A stretch of DNA of 64,000 nucleotides, from the NCBI GenBank assembly GCA_026874595.1, contig CM049312.1, forward strand, positions 72,948,429 to 73,012,428. Direction: 5' to 3'. The notes beneath the pieces are model-generated. The model had not been told where the DNA came from and made no database searches. It saw nothing but the letters and a program-made list of their open reading frames with translations. This DNA comes from Sipunculus nudus. Lineage: Eukaryota > Annelida > Sipuncula > Golfingiida > Sipunculidae. Positions 50,043 through 60,330 of the stretch are shown piece after piece. How positions within the stretch are numbered: the stretch's first letter is position 1; each line of letters starts with the position of its first letter. The position numbers and the translations under genes are program-made.

Positions 50043-50201
50043 TATATATAACATGGCATTTAACCAATTAGTGCTCATCTGCAGTGATATGCACATTGTC
50101 ACGACGGAGGAAAATTGATTGAACAAACAGCAAAAGATATTGATTTTAACATTTCAACTTATATTCAGCCCAACGTTTCTGATATATTCCCCCATTAATT
50201 T

Positions 50202-50235
<34 letters not shown>

Positions 50236-53200
50236 CATATATATACTTTGCTTATTTACTTGGCATCCCGTTTTTCTGTTTTATATCACAGGCGGAGACA
50301 TCACTGATGAAGACTTGACAAGTTATACAGCTTTGGTCAAGGATCCAGTGAAAACGAACATCTCCGATACGCTGACGGTGTTTGCTCCCCCTGCGCCCTC
50401 TGGTGGTCCAATCTTGGCTTTCATTTTGAATATTCTTCGTGGTAGGTCTTACTTTTACATATAACAGGTTACAAAATAAAACAAATAATTTATTATATTA
50501 ACAGATCATAATATAGAATCATGTTTTAATACTGGGGTACCTCGAGGGTAGGTTCGAGTTGTGAGGATATTTATACATCCTAGAACCGCAGGTGGGGTAC
50601 ACACCGGGCCTGGCTGTCACGATAACATAAAATGAGAGGAAACTGGTACTACCTCCTGCTACGTAGTTCATAACCAAATGAAAATCTGCAGATTTATTTT
50701 TTGTAAATTGAGCATTTAAAAAATTGGGTGGCTGTCTGTAACAGATGTTTCTCTACTGGGAATATTATTTTACGGATAACAATGCGCCCCATTTCAGGAA
50801 CATGATGTTGCATTACAACTAGGCCTTTTTATTCAATTGAGATTGGTTATTTTATTTAACAAATGTTTTATATTATATAGTATTTATTAATAATGCACAA
50901 GCTTTGCGAGTTAAAGTAAAAGGAGGCCATTCAATTATGTTTATTAAGAGCCCGATAATAAATACAGATCCCTGGTCCTTATTAATCACAATATTTGAGG
51001 TAATAAAAATATCTTCGTATTTTTATGTTTACACTTTAAGACTGATCTTTTGTATTCCTCCTGAGAAACAGGGAAATTATTTTGTTCGGCTATCTGAGTA
51101 ACGTATCACCAACCGATGAAAAATAAATAGATATACATACACACTTAGATAACCAAAAAGAGAATCACAGAGTATATTTGGATTTTATAATTTTATAATA
51201 ATTGTATTATTTATTGGTTTAACATTAGAAATTTTAATCATACCCGCTTTATGAAAGACTAATAGATAATTAATAAAAAAATTTATGGACATGAAGAACA
51301 TGAACAAACATTTTAGGATACAACTTTGGACCTGATGCAATATCCACAATAGAAAATAAAATCCTGACGTACCATAGGATCGTGGAGGCGTTCAAACATG
51401 GATACGCCAAGCGGTCTCTGCTTGGAGATGAGGATTACGTCACAGGTGTCAAAGAGGTAACGAACACCTCATCTCAGACCAAAATAATAAAACTCGCCAT
51501 AACACTCTCCAAACAGATACGAAAATAGAACGCTTACATTGAACCAACAATCTTTATAGCAAGCTATTCCCCTACATAATTTATAGACTTTATGCGATTT
51601 CTGGCTTACTGTGCGCACATATCGATGAACTCAACCTAATCCTTATTAGAAAAGGTTCTTATGACGACTCTCTGTTTAAACGGATGTATGAGCCTATTAA
51701 TAAAAATGGTGTTAGTAAACACAGCAGTGCTGACAGACGGAACAAAAACCTTAGGTGGTCGTTTGTATATATATATGCATACTGATGTTGAAAGATTATC
51801 AACTGCTAGATAATAAAGTATTATTTATTGCTGACTTGCGGTCAGATATCATTGCTAAATATTTTGGATTATTTTGTCTGGGCCCCTCGTTATAAACACG
51901 TGCTTTAGACAAAACGAACAGTTTGTGTGCAGTGGGATCGGTATTTTCTGGCTTATTTGAGAAAGAAATCAAGATATTATTTTTAGTAAATAGATATATA
52001 CAGATAACAAAATATGACCCTTTAAAAGTGCTTTGATACTATGTTTTCTTTCCACATGAGACTTTCACATACTAGAAATTACATGGTTGGATATTAAAAG
52101 AAATTTGTACAAACTTATCAGAAAACGTCTACCATGTCACAATTAATATTATAATGACACTTGTTTTATTTGTAACATAAATATACATACATTTAAGACT
52201 AAATCTATCGTTCGCGTGGGTGTATTATAATATATCCATATAACTGAGGCTTCGAGCAACTGTGTATTTGAAAAAATGGGTTGGCAGTTATTGCATAATT
52301 TCTTTAAAGTTATCATTTTATGATTCATATAAACAAAATGTTTTAAATTTAAAAAGAGTAAAAATAAACATTTAATTTCAGCTGACAAGAAACCTGACCA
52401 GGGCAGACTTTGGGGAAGCTATACGACACCTGATCCACGACGATCGCACATTACCGAACGTGACGTCATATAACCCTGGTTTTCTCACGGATTTCACCAC
52501 CCACGGCACTACACATCTCTCCGTGTTAGCGCCAGATGGCAGTGCAGTCGGAATCACGAGTACAATTAATACGCAGTGGGTATACACTATCGAATCGTCC
52601 ACCTTTTTACCTTCAAGAATGGAAGCTACAATATTATCAGAATTAAGATTTGCCTCTGTATTTTCTTTGGCGAAAATTGGAGAAATCCCCTTGATAAAAA
52701 ATAATCCCATTTAAAATTAATATTACACCAATGAAGTATGTATCATTTTAAAACTCGTGTAGTGTTCTTTCTGACGGTATACAGTATATTTTTTATAAAA
52801 TCGCACATTTTCTTAGGCAATTCTTAACAGTTTGAAAATTTAATATTTTTAAATGGTACATGAATTAAAATATCCTTTAGTGAGTTAATATCAAACTATC
52901 GATTAACGACAAAATTTCAAAATCATTTTTATGTTAAAATAAATTTAAACTTTTTAATTTGAATCAAATTAAAAAAAATCGATTTAAATAAGAACGAACA
53001 ATAAAAAAAACGGTTTCGAGAGGTAAAAGCTATGGTACCATGTATGTGCGCATGGTAGCTAAGAAACGGTATATTATTGCGTGTTTGAGATACGTAAAAT
53101 ACCATAACGTGCCAGAGGAAAGTGTGGAAATTGTATCTTTTATTTTGCTATGCATGATAATTATTATTGTAAACGATAATTTCGTCTCCGATGTCTGTGT

Positions 53201-55495
53201 ATTACATTACTTTTTAGTTTCGGGTCAAAGGTCAGAGGGAGCAGGACAGGGATCATCTTCAACAACGAGATGGATGATTTTTCCACTCCAGGATTAATAA
53301 ACAGGTATGGACTACCAGCGTCTCCAGCAGACTTCATCAAGCCCGGCAAGAGACCGCAGTCGTCCATGTGTCCCACGATCGTCCTTGACCGTGAAGGGCG
53401 GGTTGTGTTTGTGTCCGGGGCGGCCGGTGGATCACGTATCACAACGGCAGTTGCTTTAGTAAGATATCCCCTCAGCATCTGTGATGGATTCATTTCTTTC
53501 CTTGGTCTCTATCTCATGCCATTCCGCTCATTGGATTGGTTATTGGGACTTTTATTTCTGAGATTATCCTGACAATCTGGTGTATAGAGTATGAATGCAA
53601 AAATTTGGGGACCCGGCAAACCATCATCCTATTTAATCTCTGATATAAATATATGTGCCTCATCATGTTTCGTACTGGGGAACATTTCATGTGGCTAGCC
53701 CTAGTGGCGTCAATTTATTTTTAACTTTTATGGGTGGGTGGGGATGACGCTAATCAAATTTCGGAAAACCTTTTTTAAAATATATTTTTGTATAGAATAT
53801 ATATATATATATATATATATTAAATATATTTCATTTCCAATATATGAATGTTTTTCTCTGAATAGCAGGCAGGATGATTACACAGACCACCCTCCTTGCT
53901 TAAAGGTGGGGAAATATATACCCCCATCCACTTATACTGACCAGCCCTTAAGTTCCACACTTTTTCACGTCGAAACATATGATTTATATCAAAATACGGA
54001 CACAAACTATACACATATAGTAAAACACAATATACTGTTATTTCGTAGGATAAACTTTCAGATATATACAAACTTTAGATGTCAGCGACGTGCCGTAGTT
54101 AATAATAACTTAATATTCTTTGGTATTGTATCCCCTCCGTAAAACGGAAACAAATTCGAAGAATATTTATGAAGCTAATAGCTTTTTGTACCATGCAAAT
54201 ATTTTAGCAGAAGTAAAAACAAGTATTCAATTTTTGTTGTTGCTCGTTCTAACGAAGAAAAATTCTGTATCTGAACATTGTCTTCCGGTGTGTCAGGATA
54301 ATGGAAGCTCAGCGGTATATCTTTTATAACCTAGATTACCATGGAAACCCTGTGGTTTGGAAGATCTGTTCTTGAGGCAGAGGACACCTTCCGTTTTCAT
54401 CACCAACTTGTTCCTAATTTTGTCGAATACCATAAGGGCTTTTCACAGGTAAGATACAATACAACCGTTAATAGTAGGTTCACAACTCTGCGTCATTAAT
54501 TTACGCGTCGACGAAAGGTAAAAAAGGATCGTATTTCATGCGCGCGTCGACGCAAGGTGAAAACTTAGGTCTTATTTCGTGTTTGCGTCGACGCAAGGTA
54601 AAAAAGGGTCGTATTTTGTGCGCTTATATCACAGACCAGAAGACATTGTTCGACTTGATGTTCACAGACGCGGCCAACAAGGGGGCCGCGTGTTTTGCAA
54701 ACAATTTCGGGAGGGCGAGAGAAAAAAAAAGCTGGAAAAAGAAGAATAGACCCTTTTTTCACCTTGCGTAAATTAACGGCGCAGAGTTGTGACCCTACTC
54801 GTTCATATGACATTCATATTAACTCATTCGACATATACACTGCTTGCAAAGGCTGCATTTTTTTCGACAATTGCCAAGGCCCTGGCAAAGAGCCAGAAAT
54901 ATTTCATCTAGTGTGCTGCCTTCTCTTCGCGACATTTACCTCCACAACGATCAATAAAATAGAGTGAAACCTCGAAATTAAGATTACCAACGGGACCTCG
55001 ATAAAATGGTTGAATTTTCAAGGTGGTCGTCTCAGCAAGGTCTGATATAAAGAGCAGAAAATAATTGGGACCGTAAAGAAGGGGGCGTTATTATGGTCAC
55101 TAAATCGAAGTGGCCGTTAGGCAGGGGTATACTGTATTACATTTTAAGGAAACAAATCTTTCATATTTGGAAATGTGTCACTAAGCATTATCTGAAAAGT
55201 GATCATGTTGTACACGTGAAATATATACCTTTTATTATACAACCCATTGTCCCTTTGGAAATTGTAAAACTCTATATAACTATATCAACTAATGAGTTTG
55301 TCATTTCTTTTTCAGAAAGTGTTGGAAGGACTCAAGCTGAAAGGTCATAAAACGAAGGAAATGGGCCCAGCATCCATAACAGTTGCACTAGCTATCCATA
55401 ACAAATGTCCTATGTGTGGAAGGAAGTGCGGACGTGATCGTTGCATACACGCGGTCACGGACAGATATAAACCCTCACAGCCTGACGGATTTTAG
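42583..55495 (+). CDS. Gamma-glutamyltransferase, copy 2 (12 coding exons)
   Basis: Exons: 42583-42620, 42995-43222, 44606-44731, 46284-46393, 47173-47365, 49263-49420, 50292-50441, 51317-51456, 52382-52575, 53218-53458, 54335-54448, 55316-55495. They total 1872 nt, 623 aa, with all phases compatible. The start ATG lies directly after a good acceptor (TTATTTTCAG), so a non-coding leader exon is expected upstream. The anchor is at about residues 20-40. Arg146, Thr424, Asn444, Glu463, Asp466, Ser494-Ser495 and Gly516-Gly517 keep every active-site position found in copy 1. Differences: the copy 1 and human LY pair after the active-site Asn is Thr-His here, and the GGL before AVPGE is GPL. The C terminus ends QPDGF. 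Its internal exon structure is identical to copy 1, so the two are tandem duplicates with probably separate expression. No disabling change is seen. Confidence 0.92.
42995..43222 (+). CDS. GGT copy 2, exon with membrane anchor
   Basis: The acceptor is CATATTACAG and the donor [27 protein letters not shown] is the anchor, followed by a stalk and [18 protein letters not shown], identical to copy 1. Confidence 0.9.
43312..43380. repeat. (TA)n microsatellite
   Basis: About 34 TA units in the intron after the anchor exon. Confidence 0.95.
43512..44002. mobile_element. piggyBac-like MITE, copy 1
   Basis: The 491-bp element runs from AGGGACATTATC to GATTAGGTCCCT and is flanked on both sides by TTAA (43508-43511 and 44003-44006), the piggyBac target site. 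It matches 48753-49249 along its length. The 150-codon open frame inside is not shared by the other copy and is probably chance. Confidence 0.8.
44606..44731 (+). CDS. GGT copy 2, exon '[15 protein letters not shown]'
   Basis: The exon is 126 nt, from acceptor CTCATTTCAG to donor GACAC|GTGAGT. It encodes [20 protein letters not shown] and [14 protein letters not shown]. Confidence 0.92.
45017..45067. repeat. (TA)n(TG)n microsatellite
   Basis: Tract of TA units passing into TGTG, in the intron between exons 44606 and 46284. Confidence 0.9.
45650..45875 (-). repeat. tRNA-derived SINE
   Basis: On the minus strand, a tRNA-like head (GGGCAGTCGAGGGGTAAAAC, then GGGTTCGATCCCC as a clean B box) is followed by a GTTTCCTCCACCCC body and an AT-rich tail. 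It is a SINE rather than a tRNA gene because the acceptor stem does not pair. A fragment of a similar head is at about 7380-7420. Confidence 0.65.
46284..46393 (+). CDS. GGT copy 2, exon with substrate-binding Arg
   Basis: The exon is 110 nt. IIARERAP carries the Arg matching human Arg107. Donor ACG|GTTAGT. Confidence 0.88.
46583..46632. repeat. (TA)n microsatellite
   Basis: About 25 TA units. Confidence 0.95.
47173..47365 (+). CDS. GGT copy 2, exon '[18 protein letters not shown]'
   Basis: The exon is 193 nt and encodes [17 protein letters not shown] and [18 protein letters not shown]. The first Gly of the usual GGL is kept across the splice, the second is Pro. Confidence 0.92.
47665..48110 (+). 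repeat. Dispersed repeat family R1, copy 3
   Basis: The best-preserved uninterrupted copy. It runs from AAAAGGGCCCAATC through CTCGTTTTGTTTATTTC and TGTTTACAAACGTG to CACAACCAGAATTACCC. It gives the uninterrupted sequence that shows where the MITE entered copy 2. Confidence 0.65.
48753..49249. mobile_element. piggyBac-like MITE, copy 2, next to a splice acceptor
   Basis: The 497-bp element runs from AGGGACATAATC to GATTCGGCCCCC and is flanked by TTAA at 48749-48752 and 49250-49253. Its right end is 13 nt upstream of the GGT exon at 49263, so the C-rich end of the MITE forms part of the pyrimidine tract. Confidence 0.8.
49263..49420 (+). CDS. GGT copy 2, exon with '[11 protein letters not shown]'
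   Basis: The exon is 158 nt, from acceptor TTAATATTTTCAG to donor GCGCG|GTAGGA. It encodes [17 protein letters not shown] and [15 protein letters not shown]. Confidence 0.92.
49801..50246. repeat. 250-bp tandem duplication with (TA)n tails, intron 5 of GGT copy 2
   Basis: ACATGGCATTTAACCAATTA starts at 49801 and again at 50051. Each 155-160-bp copy is followed by its own TA tract (49976-50037 and 50200-50246). Confidence 0.9.
50292..50441 (+). CDS. GGT copy 2, exon '[11 protein letters not shown]'
   Basis: The exon is 150 nt and encodes [13 protein letters not shown] and [20 protein letters not shown]. Confidence 0.93.
50442..51316. other. Intron 6 of GGT copy 2
   Basis: AT-rich, with no recognisable gene or repeat. 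Confidence 0.6.
51317..51456 (+). CDS. GGT copy 2, exon '[11 protein letters not shown]'
   Basis: The exon is 140 nt and is almost identical to its copy 1 counterpart at DNA level, the closest match of any exon pair. Gene conversion or strong constraint could explain that. Confidence 0.94.
51545..51960 (-). repeat. Dispersed repeat family R1, copy 4
   Basis: In reverse complement it reads GTTCGTTTTGTCTAAAGCAC, TGTTTATAACGAGGGGCCC, CAAAATAATCC, then the CAGCACTGCTGTGTTTAC core and ATTCCC...GCTTGCT end. It lies in intron 7 of GGT copy 2. Confidence 0.6.
52382..52575 (+). CDS. GGT copy 2, exon with catalytic Thr
   Basis: The exon is 194 nt. [20 protein letters not shown] carries the nucleophile Thr. 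It ends ACGCA|GTGGGT, a weaker donor than in copy 1, and joins to give INTHFGSK. Confidence 0.93.
53218..53458 (+). CDS. GGT copy 2, exon with small-subunit active-site residues
   Basis: The exon is 241 nt and encodes [25 protein letters not shown] and [12 protein letters not shown], all catalytic motifs present. Confidence 0.95.
53704..53950 (+). mobile_element. MITE family M1, short copy in intron 9 of GGT copy 2
   Basis: GTGGCGTCAATTTATTTTTA at the left, the TTTTTCTCTGAATAGCAGG block, CACCCTCCTTGC, and TATACTGACCAGCCCTTA at the right. The middle is deleted relative to other copies. Confidence 0.65.
54335..54448 (+). CDS. GGT copy 2, exon '[12 protein letters not shown]'
   Basis: The exon is 114 nt in phase 0, from acceptor TATAACCTAG to donor TCACAG|GTAAGA. 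It encodes [20 protein letters not shown] and [10 protein letters not shown]. Confidence 0.9.
54474..54799. mobile_element. MITE with 33-bp inverted ends and GTCGAC repeats, intron 10 of GGT copy 2
   Basis: The left end GTAGGTTCACAACTCTGCGT is inverted at the right as ACGGCGCAGAGTTGTGACCC. The match continues through TTAATTTACGC on both sides. Three copies of a roughly 41-bp GCGTCGACGCAAGGTAAAA unit follow the left end. The flanks CGTTAATA and CGTTCATA suggest an 8-bp target duplication with one mismatch, one base offset. Confidence 0.65.
55316..55495 (+). CDS. GGT copy 2, last coding exon with four-Cys C terminus
   Basis: The exon begins after TCTTTTTCAG and has [19 protein letters not shown] (Cys at about 595, 598, 602, 607), then QPDGF and a stop. 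The Cys spacing is exactly that of copy 1 although the residues before it have diverged. Confidence 0.9.
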   Translation, partial: KVLEGLKLKGHKTKEMGPASITVALAIHNKCPMCGRKCGRDRCIHAVTDRYKPSQPDGF

Positions 55496-55773
55496 TGGTT
55501 ACTATTCCTCAGGAATTACACTTTTCACTTGAGGCTAGTTATATTGCTTCAATAATTGATGAAGACAGATATGCTAAACCAGCTAAGTGCTCAGCATATG
55601 AAGGGCGAATCCAGAGGGGTTAAGAGTTTAACGCCTAAACCCCTTGACTATGAAAAATGACCTTTTTCTCAGTGTTGTTCATAAAATTTAATATCTTAAT
55701 CACTCTCCCGGCAGTTTGAAACCATTTCAAGCGCATTAGTCCCTGGTGTAACATAAAGCCCTCCATATATGTC

Positions 55774-55816
<43 letters not shown>

Positions 55817-56739
55817 GTGTGTGTATGTGTGTTTGAGCTTTAATACAGATGAGGTAGACTATTCGGTGCAATATTTAAAAAATTTTTTTTTTTTAATATC
55901 TTATGTAAAAACATATATCCAGTTGATGTTGCTAATGAATCACTTACAGCTACTCTATTTTTTTTCTCCTGAGCACATCGTATAATATGGATATTTTTAT
56001 TTGTGAATATTTGATAAACAGAAGAAGGGTGTTCACACGATAAAGCTGTAAAATATCTTTATTATTCCCCGTCCTTGTCCTTTCGTCACAAGTCGTAAAC
56101 CACATGAACCTCACTGTTAATTGACCAAGATTTAAATTCTTTCGAATCATACATGCTGGTGGTATATGTATTCATAATTTGTTATAACCGGAGGTAATGT
56201 GGCTCTTTAGGGTTCGTAATTGTTTAGATAAATTCAATGTAATACAAAAATAAAATATTATATAATAAAATAAATGTAGCTCTTTGGACTAATTTTACTT
56301 TATTGCAATACATTTTTATAACAGTATATGAAATAGATGTTGTTGATGATAAAAAACACCCCTTTATGCACTACCACATTGCGAGTACAGAAAAGATGAA
56401 TGACAATTACTGTATAAATATGCTTCCGTTCATGCAATTGGACTAAATGTACAACGTCACGAAAGCACATATCGTATAATTATGTCAAGGAATGAAACCC
56501 TGTAAAAAACAAAGATACATTTTCCTAACATCTAACATAACATGTTTTCTATAATTGTATGCAGCAGGTCTGCAGAGAATAATTCTCTCCAGTCGTGAGA
56601 GAGAGCATATAAAGCGTTCATTAACAAATGCAGCAGATTCATGTATTACATAAACATGCACACATGCATTTATATCTAGGACTTGATTTCTAAACCCTCT
56701 TCGTAGAAAGAAGATTCATCAAATCAATAGAAAAATACT
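55496..56739. other. 3' flank of GGT copy 2
   Basis: Presumably includes the 3' UTR; AATAAA-like signals near 56245-56275 are possible ends but none is decisive. A (GA)n/(GT)n microsatellite lies at 55781-55830. Confidence 0.5.
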
Positions 56740-57159
56740 TCTAGTTGTTCAAAAGGAAGGTACTTCTATATGGTAAACAGAAAACTACTTCAAGATCGTC
56801 CACAGAAAAGTACCTCTAGATGGAAAACAGAAAACTACTTCTAGATGGTCAACAGAAAACTACTTTTAGATGGCCAACAGAAAACTACTTCTAGATGGTC
56901 AACAGAAAACTACTTTTAGATGGCCAACAGAAAACTACTTCTAGATGGTCAACAGAAAACTACTTTTAGATGGCCAACAGAAAACTACTTCTAGATGGTC
57001 AACAGAAAACTTCTTCAATCAGGTCATCAGAAAACTACTTCTAGATGGTCAACAGAAGCTACTTCTCGATGGTCAACAGAAAACTACTTCTAGATGGTCA
57101 ACGATGAACTCCTTCCAGATGGTCAACAGAAAACTACCTCTAAGTGGTCAACAGAAAAC
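56740..57159. repeat. 25-bp minisatellite with 50-bp higher-order unit
   Basis: The unit is CTACTTCTAGATGGTC plus AACAGAAAA. In 56834-57010, units with TTCTAGATGGTC alternate with TTTTAGATGGCC three times, giving a 50-bp higher-order period. The array is broken at 57160 by a LINE and continues for about 1.5 units at 60331-60372. Confidence 0.9.
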
Positions 57160-60100
57160 AGATGTCATTTGATGCTCGGAGAAAACCGGAGTACTTAAAA
57201 TACAAGGTTATAAAATATACCAAAGATTTTTCAAAGAAAAAGAATAAAACGTTCAAACATCAGTAACAGACACTTGAAAAATAGGTACAGCATTTAGAGA
57301 GAGAAATAGATAAACATCCCGGTGAAGAAAATCTTGAGAAATATGACAAACTGAAAAAAAGAACTGGAAGCCTGTTATGATAAAATTACAGAAGGTATTA
57401 TTATACGATCTAGAGCACAATGGTTTAAGCATGATATGCGTAAAAGTAAATATTTTGTTAATCTTGAAAAAAAAAATAAATCCTGTATTAGGAGATTGAT
57501 AGATAATTGTAAGGAACTTACAAACCAAAAGGATGTATTATTACATATTACTAATTTCTATTCTGGGAGATTTAAAGGGCAAAGAGGTGAAAATCATGAG
57601 GAATGCAATGATTGGTTAAATAGCATAGACAATTTGCCATTTTAAGATACAGATGATGCTTTACTGTGTGAAGGTAATGAGACATTGAATTATGTAAACA
57701 AAGCTTTAAAAGCTATGAGGAATAATAAGACACCAGGAAATGATGGTCTTAGTAAGGAGTTTTATCTATGTGTTTTCAGTGTATTAGGAAAAGAATTTAC
57801 AGCATGTCTCAATGAATATTTTAATGCTGGAGAGTTAACGACAAGTCAAAAACAAAATGTAATTACTCTGATAGAGAAACCAGGGAAGGATGTCCGACTC
57901 CTACAGTCATGGCGCCCATTGGTTTGATAAATGTGGACATCAAGGTGCTGAGTAAAATATAAGTAGCTCGTTTGAGCATAGTTTTAGATAAACTGGTTCA
58001 TGTATATCAAAATGCTTCTGTACCTGGAAGATATATTGGAAACCCAGTTCGCTTAATTAAGGACATTGTTGATTATTGTAATACTGAAAACAAGACAGGA
58101 ATTTTATTTGGGGCTAATTTTTCAGCAGCATTTGATTCTATAGATCACACTTTTATTATTTCTGCGTTTAAACGTTTTGGATTTGGACCAATGTTTATAA
58201 ACTGGATTAAGATAATACACACAGGGTCGCAAAGTTGTGTCTTGAATAATGGATCTTCAACAATTTTTTCTCTTTGTCTCGAGGAACAAAGCAAGGCGAC
58301 CCAATAGCTCCATATCTATGTATTCTGGTCATTGAAGTTTTAATAGATATGGTTAGAGCAGAGGGATAAAAGGAATTTTAATTGGCAACAAGAAAGTCAA
58401 ATTTGCAGCCTTTGCTGATGACATTACATTTTTCTTGTCTAATGTGGAATCATTTAAATCACTGGTATTTATTCTAAAAAAAATTAGACAGTTCTCCACT
58501 CTGTATGTTAAAAATTATGGTAAATCAGAAGCTGCTGTTTCAGCCATAAAAATACCTGGTTTATGGCATACTTACAATATAGATATAAAAGAAAAGCTTA
58601 ATTTCGAGTCAGTGGAAGAAACACTGAAAATGGTGCTAAATACCTGTTCAAGTAGGAATCTCATAATTTTTGGTTGCAATGAATACGAAGAACTTTGGCT
58701 TTGCCACAAATTTTATATGTGTGTAACATTTGTATTCTACCTACAGGATTTATTGAGAATGTTAAAATGCATTTGAAGCGATTTTTGTGGAAAGGCAAGA
58801 GTGCAAAGATCAAATATGACACGGTCACTGGACCTCATGATATAGGTGGATTTAAATTTCCTGATGTGCATACAAAGTATATTATGTGGATTAGATGATT
58901 AATAGATGGAAAAGATATGCAATGGAAATATGTATCACAGCATTATTTAAACCCTTTGGGCGGCATTTGTGCAATATCCTCTAACTTTGATGTGACAAGA
59001 GTATCGAGAAAGATACCAATGTTTTATAAAAACTGTTTAAAAGAATTATCACATTTTGTTAAAAAAAATATCGATATAAGTTAGAATGCAACCGTGATGG
59101 AACAACTACCATATAAATATTATCAATACATGTTTTTTTCTACAGATATTTTGTCAGCTTAGGTATGAGGATAGTTCAAGATTTTCTAAATGATACTGGA
59201 AAGCCTGCACATGGCAAAAGATTAAAAGTAGATACCCAGAATTATCAGCTAATAAATATCTGTCATTGAGGTCAGTAATAGGTGCAATACCAAAAGAGTG
59301 GATTAGTTTATGTAAGACAGAGGCTAGTGAAAATATATCAGACAGTAAAATTAGTGAGAAAAGATTGGTCACTGTGGCAGGAATAAAATGATTATCGGAC
59401 TTTACACCAAAAAGGATATATAATATGTTAATCAATAAGAGGACCTCCACTCCAACTTCTTTTGATAATTGGTTAGAAAATTACAGGATTACAGAGTCAT
59501 GAATATTTTAAACAGTTTTACAATACAGTTTGTCAAGTGTATCTTGATATGTATAGCAGAGAGTTTCAGTTTAAAATCATACATAATTATTTACATGTAA
59601 ACTACCGGCTTTTAAAGTGGAAACTTGTTGATAGTCCACGTTGTTCCTACTGTCATCTTTATGATGAGACAATTACAAACCTTATTTCTGAATTTTGTGC
59701 CTCTAGAAATTTATTTCTGAAAATAGTCTTTTTTTTAAATTATGTAATTTAAGTTTCCCGGACTGTGATATCACTGTAATTCTGTTTAGAATGATTCCAG
59801 TTCAGAAAACTATGTTGGCCAATCAACTGATTATCACATATAAAATGACTGTTTATCATAGTAGAGGTGAAAAAAATGTCAACTTCTTTGAAAAGTTTAA
59901 TAATCGGTTGAAATACAAACAGAAAGAATATGTTATATCTCAGAAAAGAGAGAAATTATGTGTACATCTGAAGAAATGCTGCTCCCATACTTGTTAGAAT
60001 ACTAAGAAACCAGATGATAATTGCATTTCTGTAAGATTGTATTACTTGTGTTTTATGGACCTGTATTTAAAAGGAAGTATTGAAAACAAAAACTCTTATG

Positions 60101-60231
60101 GTTTGTTACAATGTTAAAATTGTCTCTATGGATGCCTTGTGTTATGTACACATTGTTAATTGTATTGCCACTTTGTAAGCGTCGATGTTAGTTATGTAAA
60201 GTGTACACGTGCATCTTGTACACTGTTTGTT

Positions 60232-60285
<54 letters not shown>

Positions 60286-60323
60286 GTTTATATATATGAA
60301 ATGTCAATAAAATATTTAAAAAA
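57160..60323 (+). mobile_element. 5'-truncated L1/Tx1-type LINE, reverse transcriptase remnant
   Basis: Motifs in order: KYFVNLEKKN (57450), KALKAMRNNKTPGNDG and SKEFY (57700), SQKQNVITLIEKPGKD (57850), LQSWRPL, PGRYIGNPVRLIKDI (58030), NFSAAFDSIDHTFI (58120), SCVLNNGSST (58240), QGDPIAPYL (about 58295), FADD (58411-58422, the catalytic motif), then FLWKGKSAKI (58780). Stops and frameshifts break it throughout, so it is dead. The endonuclease part is missing. The tail GTCAATAAAATATTTAAAAA is at 60303-60325. AGAAAAC at 57153-57159 and 60324-60330 is the target duplication, and removing the element restores a normal minisatellite unit. Confidence 0.85.
60233..60283. repeat. (TA)n microsatellite near the LINE 3' end
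   Basis: About 25 TA units, 20 nt before the LINE tail. Confidence 0.95.
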
Positions 60324-60330
60324 AGAAAAC

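Noticed and set aside
52460-52714. Read-through of the catalytic-Thr exon past 52575
   Set aside because: The exon length (194 nt) and phase match copy 1 only if it is spliced at ACGCA|GTGGGT; the extension has no family similarity.
56740-57159. CRISPR-like array of regular repeats
   Set aside because: Units are contiguous without unique spacers and the setting is eukaryotic; it is a minisatellite.
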